From contig OU452231.1 in the NCBI GenBank assembly GCA_911728455.2, positions 9,020,963 through 9,084,962 on the forward strand: a stretch of 64,000 nt of DNA, in the 5' to 3' direction. The stretch is from Marthasterias glacialis (lineage: Eukaryota > Echinodermata > Asteroidea > Forcipulatida > Asteriidae). Made by a program: the position numbers and the translations under genes. The notes beneath the pieces are model-generated. The model had not been told where the DNA came from. It made no database searches and was given only the letters and a program-made list of their open reading frames with translations. Shown here in pieces: positions 48,667-58,655 of the stretch (the first letter of the stretch is position 1; every line of letters starts with the position of its first letter).

Positions 48667-48775
48667 AGTTCAGTGGCGTTGCTAGGGGGCACGGGGGCAA
48701 TGATGTCAAATACACCACCCTGGTATCCCCAACCTTGGTTACCCCACCCCCGGGTTACCCCACTCCCCATAATTG
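48667..48775 (+). mobile_element. One-ended fragment of the GGCGTAACTA element
   Basis: TTCAGTGGCGTTGCTAGGGG then GCACGGGGGCA resembles the left end of the element at 13610. It is followed by C-rich words (ACCCCACCCCCGGGTTACCC). No inverted partner end was found. Confidence 0.4.
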
Positions 48776-49979
48776 AAATTAGGAGCTTAGAGATTAAAAG
48801 TTGTCATTGCGTGGAATTAAGATGTTGTTTTAAACATTGCAGACGCAAAATACATTGCCACACTTGCCCCGAGAGAGAAGATGCTGCATCCCCCTTGTTC
48901 TCCCTGATAGTTCACACGAATAACGCCTCTGACGAAGTCTGTGCGTGCTTTGTTGGAATACAAGAGGTTCTAAACCAAGTGGGAATTTAGCATTGTCTTT
49001 AGCTTTAAAATGGTTGCCAGGCAACAACCGTACTGGTATAAATATTTTTGGTCTTTTTTTCTTCTTTTTTGTTATTCTACTGTTTTTGAAAGCCATAAAT
49101 TATTACCAGAATCCTTTAGCAAATTAGCTTTTTAATGTCACTAAACCTACCAGTATTATTTACATCTACTCCTATTGAGATTAATACATACATAGAGAAT
49201 TCCACCAGGAAATCTCATTCATATAATTCGGCATTGACTCGAGCCGTAAGTCCAGGAGTTGCTTAAACTGTAATTAAACAACAATCGAAACATTCGAACA
49301 TGAACTGCACTGCGGGTTTTAGTTTTTTCACTGAGCTTTCGTGACAACCGTGCGAAGGGTTTCAACGTCTCTGCCGCGTTTTGCCTCACATTCTCTTGGA
49401 GCAGCACATGTGAGTATTTTGGGGGTTACACAGTTCGGAGGTCAGTTTAAAGGCAGATGCTTGTCACTGGAGATAGTCACTCACTGCATCCTTCAAATGC
49501 TACTTTGATACCTAGACGGTCTATCAACCCATTGCACCAACGTCGCACGCAGCTACTGTCTGCCACGCTGGCCATTTTAGGAACATGGTATGCGTGTAAA
49601 CGCCGCGTCGCCTAAAATGCGCACTACGCTAACAAACGGGTACGCCGACTTCCAAAATGGTGCAACCAAGATTAATGTGATGATGACGTCAAGTGCCTTA
49701 TGTCAATGAGGCATCTCGTGGGCTTTATAATTGACTGTTATTTTTGTGAGGGTAGTCTCTCGCAATATACATTCAGTCAATGTTGCTGCTACTTTGACGT
49801 CGGGGTGTCATACGACTCTGTCATTCACTAATATCTCTGTCGTCATAAGGAGATGAGTGCAGTTTAGTAAGTTATCAGAGATCAACAACGGATGTCTGGT
49901 ATCCTAGACCCCCGTGTGTAAATCCACCAATGACAGAGAGGATTCCAAATCTGTAGTCGGTTGTCAAATCGAACTTAAG
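48776..49979. other. Low-repeat stretch
   Basis: No recognised family. The 49.4-50 kb part is less AT-rich and free of simple repeats. Confidence 0.4.
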
Positions 49980-50275
49980 GGCGGCTGATGTGTCTATAAG
50001 CCAGGCACTTCTTGCGTGACGGCAGACTCAAACGATGCCCGTTTACAGATTCTGAATTTGTCAAAGAAATTAGTAACTGCATTATACGGCAGCCTACGTG
50101 CAAAAGTTCAATCGTTAGTTGGCAGGACGAATTAATGTCTAAATGGCCCAATTAAACTTATTGCCCAGTTGTACGCATTTCTAGTGACATTCCTAAATGG
50201 GCGCCGCTTTGGGCGATTTAAACAATTTTGACGCAATGCACTGATTGACTACCTTATAGCACAAGCTGTGGCTTT
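49980..50275 (+). repeat. Diverged paralogous segment P1
   Basis: Aligns with 58330-58655. Paired landmarks in order: CCAGGCACTTCTTGCGTGAC / CCAGGCACTCCGTGCATGAC; GATGCCCGTTTACAGATTCT / GATGCCCATTTACGAATTCC; CCAGTTGTACGCATTTCTAG / CCAATTATACGCGTTTGGTG; GACGCAATGCACTGA / GACGTCGTGCATTGA. Non-coding; no terminal repeats or tail were seen. Confidence 0.6.
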
Positions 50276-50772
50276 AGAAGGCCGCAAGTTAATGATTTTT
50301 TGATTGATGAATATACGGCCGTGTCAGATCAAAGTCTTTGCCAGGCCGGTAATGAGGTGCCGTAAAGAAACCTGTCCATTTTGAATTACTTTCACAAAAT
50401 TGGATTTATGGAAAAGCGAAAAGACTCCATCAATGTCGGATTACAGAGTGTCGAAAATATGGATTATGGTTAACGAAAGTTGGCGAGTGGAACACGCTTT
50501 TGGAATTATGAGTATAGGAAGCTCACGCTGGGCGTTATCGTTATGGAAAGAATATGGTTCAGCCATTATTTCTTCATATTCATTCTCCCCCGATCCCAAA
50601 CTGAGGTAGGAGGAGAAATACAAAAATGGAGGTTTGGTATCTACGGTCAGTACTAGTGTTTGGGGATACTGTACTCCTTGATACCTGTAACTATAATGTA
50701 AGTTGTCGTATGCTTTAGGAACAGTTTGTAGCATTATTTGCATTCTATTTAGACTAATTTTGCTATGTTTTT
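50276..50772. other. Unannotated stretch
   Basis: A 100-codon minus-strand frame (50441-50743) has fairly even composition, but I recognise no domain and see no splice context. Left uncalled. Confidence 0.35.
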
Positions 50773-51063
50773 TGTTAACGTGCCACGGCCGAGTGGTGGC
50801 TGCCTAATCTCAGTGTGGGTTCGAATCCCAGTTGTGATGCTTGTGCTCTTGGGCCAGACACAACTTGCTTCTCATCACCCAGGAGTTAATGGGTACCTGG
50901 GAGGGGTAGAGATTGTTGATGCGATTTATTAGCAACCTGTGCTCCATTTTTGGTGTGCGGTGCTGCATACTCCGAAGGAGTTGAGATGGTTTCATGAATG
51001 CTTAAGGCCAATGAACTGGTAGTAAAGGCGCTTTGATACAATGTTTAAAAACTCATAATAAAT
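50773..51063 (+). mobile_element. tRNA-headed SINE, near full length, family D-like
   Basis: Head with CGGCCGAGTGG (50786-50796) and box B GGTTCGAATCC (50818-50828). Then GCTTGTGCTCTTGGGCCAGA, CACAACTTGCTTCTCATCAC and CCAGGAGTTAATGGGTACCT correspond to the central block of the family D copy at 17955. It ends AAGGCGCTTTGATACAATGT and an AATAAA-rich tail. Confidence 0.8.
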
Positions 51064-51065
51064 GC

Positions 51066-51497
51066 CTACTGTATGAATATGACAGACTGAGATAGAAAAC
51101 CAATTCTGTCTCTCTTCATAATGGGGCGATTGTCTCCCCCGTTAAGAAGTAATAGGACTCGCACATAGCTTGGCTTGGCTTGGGGCAAAAGATACGTGAC
51201 ACACAACCCCTTCTTCCAAAAATAACCGAACTTTCGACATTGGTTTTTGCGATCGACCGTCGGCATCGTGTAGACGTCAAGTCTGCGCAAACTATATTTC
51301 CCAATATTATCAAATCCACATTTTCTGTTAGGGTAAACTATTGGGATCTCTTCCCGGCGAGTATTGCCAAATTGGATACCCTCTGCCGATGCATTTTTAT
51401 TGATGACTGTGTTAATTTGTTTCCCCTCAAAGATAGAAATACGGAAAGACCTAGAGCCTTTTTTATAGCACGATGAGCAACGCTTTGTGTTGATCAT
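51066..51497 (-). CDS. 143-codon open frame, product unknown, doubtful
   Basis: Among the longest open frames in the window. It is moderately basic with no signal peptide, domain or repeat that I recognise; it includes FGNTRREEIPIVYPNRKC. The opposite strand is open for 98 codons over the same block (51180-51476), which argues for composition rather than selection. No promoter, splice or poly-A context was identified. Most likely chance. Confidence 0.12.
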   Translation of the reverse strand: MINTKRCSSCYKKGSRSFRISIFEGKQINTVINKNASAEGIQFGNTRREEIPIVYPNRKCGFDNIGKYSLRRLDVYTMPTVDRKNQCRKFGYFWKKGLCVTYLLPQAKPSYVRVLLLLNGGDNRPIMKRDRIGFLSQSVIFIQ

Positions 51498-52025
51498 TAA
51501 TGAATGTACACATCAATATAAAAATCCCCATCGAGGTTCTACACGTACTATGTGCTGATAAAATAGAAACACACTCAATGAGTAAGAGTGTTTTGAGGCA
51601 TTCGAATGACCAGACTTTTGTTACACTGCACCTCCAGCCGAACTGCCTTTTTTTTGTTTTTAAAGACGTAAGAAATCGATATACCCCCATACACCAATGT
51701 TATTATGCGGACATTATTGCTCTCTCCCCTTTATACCTATACGCTATTAATAGTTATAATAATTGATTTTATGGGAACTTAACGAGCCGAGCTTGTGCGA
51801 TGACATTATATTGATGGCACTGGTAGGGCCCCTAAAACATTATAGACCAAGTCTATTACGGATGTCCTGTCGATAGCAGCACTTCCCGCCATTACTGGGA
51901 CTCAACCCCCCCCCCCCCCCGCGTTCATTTATGTTGACGCCATTAATCTCCATTTTAATAATGGAGATAAATGACCCTTTTTGAAACCTAGGATTATAAT
52001 TTTAAAAAAATTATAAATTAATTAT
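51498..52025. other. Unannotated stretch
   Basis: C15 run at 51906-51920. Opposed small frames at 51463-51766. A 13-base miR-183-like word at about 51814 is discussed under rejected items. Confidence 0.4.
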
Positions 52026-52192
52026 AAAAAAAAAAAAAAAAAGACTCCAGCTTTTGCTTCGGCTCTGGGTACAGCTACGGCTACGGATACGGCTACGTCA
52101 TAAGGTTTTGAGTAGTGTACACTTTGCACGGTGTTTTAACATCAAACGAAGCCGGGAGCCGTAGGCGTAGCCGCAGTTTGAAACCGCCCAAT
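52026..52192. mobile_element. Poly-A and hexamer-armed foldback, copy 6
   Basis: A17 at 52026-52042, then left arm CTTCGGCTCTGGGTACAGCT, ACGGCTACGGATACGGCTAC. Right arm GAAGCCGGGAGCCGTAGGCG then TAGCCGCAGTTTGAAACCGC. The arms complement each other hexamer by hexamer with mismatches. The spacer is ~45 bp. Confidence 0.55.
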
Positions 52193-52784
52193 CTCTCCGA
52201 CGAATGATTTTGACGTATAGAGCTATTGCCAATAATTTTATGTGATAGCTCTCCTATGTGTTGACGGAACTGTCGTCCCCGTTGTTAAGTCATTACGTCA
52301 CACCCGTGCGAATCTGTTGCACGCCCAACGTTTTCGCTACGTCCGGTTCCAAAGCTGGCATACATTACTGTGTTATTTTGCCGAAAAACACTCATTCCAC
52401 TGTTCAAATAAATTCCTTATGAAAAAAAAAAAAAAAATTCTGATAAGACCTTAAGTCTTTGCAAGCGAACGTGAAAGTTGCCTTTCCAGAAATAGTGTTG
52501 TTCTTACATGATTCATCAAAGACAAAAAGTTCAGTGCATTTCCTGTGGGCGTCTGGCAACTCACGGAGCCAGTTTGAGTGAAGTGGGCGTGACTTTCAGT
52601 GGATTTTACGTCACACTTACCAACAGGATATAAACTACCAGTGTGTCGTCTTTTTCTTAATAAGTGACGGCATTTATTGCAGAATGAAATAGACGTCTCA
52701 GAATGGCTGTTAGTGCCAATTTGGTATAAACAAAAACAGCCGTACACAAGTGACTTATAATATGAAAAGCATTGTAGTTAATCT
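52193..52784. other. Unannotated stretch
   Basis: A-run near 52422-52437 and small chance frames. Nothing recognised. Confidence 0.4.
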
Positions 52785-53240
52785 TTCGTCGGGGATAACT
52801 TTGTTTTATCGTTGAATCTTTACTCAATAATGGTGTAAATTCAACATATATGTTCGCGTTTATACAAGAAAGTTTCAACACTGAGTACAACCATTCGAAA
52901 CAGTACAGCGTTTCTGAAAGACTTTTATTAAAAGAAACTCTTCCGCGCACAAGGATTTCCTAAAAGTGTCTTTCCTAAAAGTGCTGACGTTATTTTTATT
53001 ATTTTGTTTTTATTAATACAACACTAATTTTAACCTACCTGATCTTGCAAAATGCAAAAATGATATAAAATGTAAAACTTCACTGGAGGTAGTAGGAAAC
53101 TATCAGACATTTATTGATACGTAACTGATTAATTAAAGAGGAAACAAAGATTTGTTTCTCTCTCCCTCGCTTTCTTTATTTTATTTTTTTAAATTTTTAT
53201 TCTTTTGTCAGGGAAAACTTTGTTTTAGTGTTGAATTTTA
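52785..53240. repeat. Duplicated unit, copy A (X inverted, then Y)
   Basis: Segment X (about 52795-52950) matches 54122-54285 in reverse complement. Paired words are CTTTCAGAAACGCTGTACTG (reverse of A) and CTTTCAAAAATGCAGTACTT (B), then TTTCGAATGGTTGTACTCA in both. Segment Y (52971-53185) matches 54313-55010 in direct orientation: TTTCCTAAAAGTG, AATACAACACTAATTTTAAC, CACCTGATC-like, AAAACTTCACTGGAGGTAGT. Copy A ends with GTCAGGGAAAACTTTGTTTT (53207), a direct repeat of GTCGGGGATAACTTTGTTTT (52787). Confidence 0.6.
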
Positions 53241-54119
53241 TGTGCACGGCGGAGGAAACAGTGGCGCAGTAATTGTGGCCCTGGAAAGAGCCGATTGCCT
53301 TATTTTCAACATGTTGGACTTAACCTGTGCTCTGCTGTTAGTATTTGATTTTATATACCGAGTGAAAACTCGGTTATTAACTAGGAATGTTTGTTTGTTT
53401 GTTTGTTTGTTTGTTCGGGTATTTTTTTTTTCTGGGGGGGGGGTGTTAGGCAAAATATACTGCATGAAAAGGACAAGTGCACTTGATTTTCTAATTCGAA
53501 AAGATTTGCGTATAGTACATGAACCAGAACATGGGCAATGTTCACGAACATGGACATGATCTTCCACGTGACCTACAAGCCTAAATCTTCGAATTAACGG
53601 CGGTAATAATAATCTTCTTTAGCGGTGACTTTGACTCGACTCAAGAAAAGAAATACCCAGAAAGGGACATCTGATTGTTCGCTGACCTTTATCCACATTT
53701 TTAAAATCCATCGTCCTACAACAGAGCAATCGTAACGCGATTTAACATGGGTGATCAGACACGGCTAGGTCGTGTCCTTTCCTAGTCTCTTTACCTAACC
53801 ACTAACCGAGAAAAAAAATGGCATTATTTTGAAACCATTACCAGGGTTTGTCTTTTCTTCGACAGAACATCAACAGTCTTGTGTTTGTTTTTTTTAGAGC
53901 TAGTCCCTACAGATTAAAAACGATGAGGCCATATATCTCTCCCTCTCGTGTTCAGAGGGGCTTCGGCATACAACAACAGACGGTGTATGATGGAGAGTGT
54001 CTCGTGTATTGTTATTCTAGGTCTAATCAGACTTCAATCACGGGACGTTTTCATAATCTAGGGCAAACAGTTCGACTTGTCAATAGTATTAAAAACAAAG
54101 CTTCCTTATCGGATTGATT
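53241..54119. other. Spacer between duplicated copies, with TTTG microsatellite
   Basis: Six TTTG units at about 53391-53414 and a G10 run at 53434-53443. The 89-codon frame at 53848-54117 has no recognisable product. Confidence 0.4.
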
Positions 54120-54450
54120 GTGTATGCGGGGCAAGAGTTCCTTTAAAAGAAAGTCTTTCAAAAATGCAGTACTTTTTCGAATGGTTGTACTCATTGATGT
54201 ACATTTCTTTACAGTGTATAAATGCTAACAAATGTTGAATTTACGCGATTATAAGAGATAATAAACAAAATATGCGTTTAATCCAATTGTGCTCGGAATC
54301 TGAGAAATATGTTTTTCCTAAAAGTGAAGCGGTTGTTTATTACTGTTATTTTTGTTTTGGGAATACAACACTTATTTTTAACCCACCTGATCTCTCAAAA
54401 TGCAAGAGAGATATCAAATGACCGTGTATAAAGCAGATTAAGACTACTTG

Positions 54451-54729
54451 CTATTTTATTGAAAGGGTGGTGCAGGTCTCAATACAATATTTTTGAAATG
54501 TAGTTCCAAAACATACGTGTTCTACTTCGAATGTCGTTTCCCTCAGATCGGTGTTGTAAAGCCATTTAGCTTCCGTTATCGAGGTAAACTTGAGATGCCT
54601 TCCCGAAGCACGACACCCTGACAATATTAACTTGTCCATTTTCTCCCCTTCTTTTGGGGGAGGTAGCTGCTGATCGTCTGTAGTTGTGATGTAAAACTTC
54701 ACTGGAGTTAGTAGGAAGCTATCAGACAT
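54451..54729 (-). CDS. 92-codon frame in duplicated unit B, product unknown
   Basis: Begins MSDSFLLTPVKFYITTTD and ends at a TAG whose bases overlap an AATAAA word. In copy A the same start is readable as MSDSFLLPPVKFYI; of three base differences across those codons two are silent. The middle is protein-like (LKFTSITEAKWLYNTDL), but I recognise no family. After the shared stretch copy A soon terminates. It could be a small gene in an unknown mobile unit, an exon, or coincidence. Confidence 0.22.
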   Translation of the reverse strand: MSDSFLLTPVKFYITTTDDQQLPPPKEGEKMDKLILSGCRASGRHLKFTSITEAKWLYNTDLRETTFEVEHVCFGTTFQKYCIETCTTLSIK

Positions 54730-54733
54730 TCAT

Positions 54734-54954
54734 CGTAAGGGCCATCACAGGGCAATTTTTACTGGCAACTTGGGAGGCAACCAACTGCACCGCATGCAAA
54801 AATGACACTTCGGGAGCACAGGGGTTATTTTTCTAACAGTGTCTTACAATCCTCAAGTAAATTAGGTGAACATTCAAATGCGAATGCCTTTTCTTCTTGG
54901 AGATTGCCTGGAACTGGTTGCCTGTAAATTGCCTCGAGTGACATGGCCCTTACG
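54734..54954. mobile_element. MITE, 221 bp, CGTAAGGGCCAT ends
   Basis: The outer 12 bp are perfect inverted repeats (54734-54745 and 54943-54954). Complementarity continues imperfectly for ~40 bp, with GGCAATTTTTACTGGCAAC opposite GTTGCCTGTAAATTGCC. The paralogous site in copy A (about 53110-53124) lacks it, so both boundaries are fixed to within a few bases. Exact target duplication is ambiguous (TA- or CGTA-type). Non-coding. Confidence 0.8.
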
Positions 54955-55010
54955 TAGCTGATTAAAGAGAAACAAATATTTGTTTCTTTCTTCTTTTTTT
55001 CTTCTTTTTT

Positions 55011-58000
55011 TCACCAATTGAAATCATTGAACCCAAACCGAGGCTGGAAAGCCAAAGAGCCTGGCACCTTTTTGTTGCAATTACGTTAACATGTATCAGT
55101 ATTGTTATAGCAGACAGGGCACACGACATAGATTGTGACTATGATCGGGGCGAGTAAAGCCATCATAATCGATCAACTGTAATTATTTTAAACACGACGA
55201 GTCTTTGGTAGTGTAGCGCCCTCTGTTGAATGTCATGGGGGTTGACGAACTTTTAACTGCAAGACAGTGTTGTTCGCAACACTTCCTCAATAACTCATGC
55301 TTTTATCTCCAAGATAACAAACGTATTATCAACATGTCACCGCAAACAAATTCCACTTGTTGCTTTAGTGTATTTCTTAACTTTTACAATCCGAACGCAA
55401 TGTAGTCCACGAACTACACGTTGTAAATTAACATACAAGATCACTTCTTATGACGTCCAGGAGTTAACACTGTCTAACTTTACACTGGTCCAATAACCTC
55501 GAATTAAGCCGTGTAAGTGATCAACCTTTATGATATAATTAAATCTAATTTTCTATAAGACCTTTCGTAGTTGTGTGTATGTGTATAAAGTCACTTCCGT
55601 GTATTTTCTGGCAATGACCTTGCTGGTGGATGGACGGAACGGAAACGGCCTGGTGTAAAAGAAAGAACCCTTGTTATCAGACCTATCTTTATTGTGGTCA
55701 GACTATCTTCCCAACTTTGACTCCATGTGTTCGGATTTGGGTCTACCCTTACATTACCTCTTCCCCAGGTCAGCATTGACATGGATTTCTTGTTTATGGT
55801 CTTCTGGCCAAGCAAAATGTCACCGACCTCATGTTTTCGTGAATCAACCGACGTCATCTTGACATTGATCGCCTGCAAAGTCTTACTTGTTGACGGAGGA
55901 AATTCACCGAGCCAGCCGCGCTGCTTGTTATAATAATTTGCACATGCTAATAATAATGAAGGTATCTTTCTAGAAATCTTCTAACCCTCCCCTAAAAGAA
56001 AGGGAAAAAACAACAAACGTTTAGAAGCTGACGCATAACTTTTTGTTCTATTCTTAATACTTTGGAATAATATAATCAAAAGGAAATCCTTGCATCCTTT
56101 TCAACAGTTAAATAACGAGATGATTTGCCGTTGGAGGTATTTTAACTGCACAGGTTGCACCACTTGGAGAAAATAGACTTTTAAAACGGGGAAGTTTTTA
56201 GCGCGTTTGGGATCAATTGGAACGCTCTAAGCCATGCTTTTACTAATCACCGCTGCGGCTAAAAACCCATCCGCATCATCCATCAATCTTTTTCTTCTTC
56301 TTCTTCTTCTTCTTCTTCTCATATTGGGTTGGGAGTTCATCCTGCCAAAACGCATCTTCTACTTTCGCTCACTGATAGAGATCGAGTGGACCAGACTCAC
56401 AAGTGTTCATCGACGACTGGCGAGCCCGTGTGTGTGCTGTCGTGCGGAGACGGGAACACTTTTTTTTGTTTCAATCACGTGCGGATAAAGTCCTCTCTCC
56501 CCAGGGGTGAGTGGCCAGTAAATATTGTCAGCATTCAAGGCAGGTTCTTAGCCCGCTAACCGGGTTCTAATCAGTGAAAGTGTAGATTTCCCTGCAGACT
56601 GGCGTTCACTGCTTTCGTCTGGAGACGCTGTGTGTACGGAATGAGGTCTATCTTATGACAAGGGGTGTAATCGCACACAGTTCGCCTCCAAGGAACTGGA
56701 TAACTCTCACGAACCTCGAACGTTTCAGGGCACGCCGTACACAGGACTCCATCGCACTTTCTCTTGTATTCACCGACTGTAAATATGTGTTCTGAAACTG
56801 GATTTCTTTGATTTGGTGAGGTCTCCAAAGTCGATTAAGAGAAATCTTCCGTCTCGGACATCATTGGGAAACATTTTATACCTACCGGGGTGAACTTGTT
56901 CAACACGTGGAATTGTAAATCTAGATTGAAGAATGGAGACTGTCTTATAAACTGCAATCAGTCAGATAAGGTAAGCTCCCGGCTGGTTGATCAAGTTTAG
57001 AGGCAAGTGTGAAACCGTCATTACAAAACGTCCGGTAGGGCCTTATACTTTCAGCATAATCAATATTATAGGAAAAGTACTTGTACTTGTAAATATTATA
57101 GATACACTGTTATAAATGATATTTTAAAAAAACCCAGAGAATAAGCATTTTTTTTTTTTTTTTTTTGATTTTTTTTTTTAATAAAATAAAACGGTTAATG
57201 CTCACACACAACAATTTACAACGAATGTATTAAAATTCATTTTGTTAAGCAAGCTGTTTCTTGTTTGTAAATTGGCCTTAATTTTGACCTTTATTTTGAA
57301 AATAGATTTGGGGAAGGCGTGTGTGATTTTCCAACATAGGATTGTACCTTTGATGACACAATTACAAACTTGGAATTTGGCACACAGAGTATGTCATGAG
57401 ACGGATTAAATATTTTCCTCGAGACATACCGGTACTCTGACTGTGAGCCAAATTCCATGCTTGTATCATGAAAGGCACAGCCTCCCCCACCGCCCCCCCC
57501 CAACAATATTTCCTCTATCCGCCCTACTAGTCTATTGTTTTTATTTGGTTACAATTGCCTTCATATCGGCCATCGTATACGCGTGTCAGCTTGTCCATTC
57601 GTGCTATAGCCTCTGCTCAATCTGTCACATTCAATATTTCCTAATTTTAGCCGCAACGCTCCGCAGGAAAATGGAGTATTTGATTTACAAGTTCCAATTT
57701 GATTCGGTGATTACCTTTGCATCTGCCACTCTATTCTAACCCGTCGCTGCTGCTGCAGAGCTAGGGCTGGCGAGGACGTTCCACTATGGCAAGCAGCGTG
57801 TGCTGAGATGCGCGTGTAATGGGCAACCGCACACTTGTGTATAATTAGAGCTTCTTGTGGCAAGTACCTCGTTATACATGCGTCAGATTCATGTTATGAG
57901 GTGTTTGGTGTCAGGCTCTGACATTTGGGCCTATATGCATCAGAACAGTGTTAATTGCATGTGTACAAGAACCATTTGTAAGCTGTCAGTGAGCATTGGA

Positions 58001-58329
58001 ACTGTATAGTATTGATGAACTACCATGCTTAAAACCATGTTCACAGATCCATGAAACAGCCATATCGACATTGTATAGCGTAAATATATGTTCTTGATAT
58101 TCGTCGCATTCTATTTGTCAATCAATGCATACCGTGGACCAATCAGAGTGATACATGGCAAGATGTGAGACAGTACTGATATGTAGAAAATGGTGTTAAA
58201 ATAAAAAAAATAAAAAAAGCAAAAAAAAAGGTTATCCAAAGTTCACTTCCATGTATTTACATGTAAAGACTGATAATGCAGTCAAAATTATTTTTTAAAC
58301 AAGTCAAAAGACACTCAGACACCCCCATG
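55011..58329. other. Mostly low-repeat stretch
   Basis: CTT array at 56288-56320, T-rich tract at 57148-57180, C9 run at 57493-57501. The block 56230-56970 is less AT-rich, carries several small frames without recognisable products, and ends in a good donor AAG|GTAAGC (GT at 56971). No exon can be supported. Confidence 0.4.
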
Positions 58330-58655
58330 GCTCAGGGCTGCGTCCAGGCACTCCGTGCATGACGTTTAGACTCTTTCAGGATGCCCATTTACGAATTCCT
58401 AATTCGTCAAGGCAACTCACTAGTATGGTAACTTTTTTTTTAATTACTGCTGCGAACGTGTCAGGTTTTTATTACAAGAAGTCAAGGTGTTTTTTGTTAG
58501 TGCAATTCTAGCCCGTATGCCTTATTAAAAGATAATTATATGTCCAATTATACGCGTTTGGTGATTAACAATTCAATCTGGGCACTACACAACTTGCAGC
58601 GTAGTGACGTCGTGCATTGAGTGTATGGCTTGTTATAGCCTTAGCCCTTGGCTGG
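58330..58655 (+). repeat. Diverged paralogous segment P2
   Basis: Partner of 49980-50275 (landmarks given there). P2 contains an extra T9 run and about 30 bp more sequence in the middle. Outside the aligned blocks I see no convincing similarity. Confidence 0.6.

Larger units (their letters stand above)
54120..55010. repeat. Duplicated unit, copy B (X direct, Y with two insertions)
   Basis: X spans 54122-54285 and Y starts at 54313. Relative to copy A, Y carries extra DNA at about 54421-54690 (holding most of the small minus-strand frame) and the MITE at 54734-54954. Y resumes as TAGCTGATTAAAGAGAAACA then AATATTTGTTTC, matching copy A at about 53124-53156. Confidence 0.6.

Noticed and set aside
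50441-50743. 100-codon minus-strand frame with even composition
   Set aside because: No recognisable domain, splice context or conservation evidence.
2050-51063. tRNA-like sequences with box A/box B as possible tRNA genes
   Set aside because: Cloverleaf pairing is broken or expanded, and SINE bodies and tails follow, so they are SINE heads.
51813-51830. GATGGCACTGGTAG, similar to the miR-183/263 family
   Set aside because: The mature sequence diverges after 13 bases and I see no complementary arm nearby to form a precursor hairpin.
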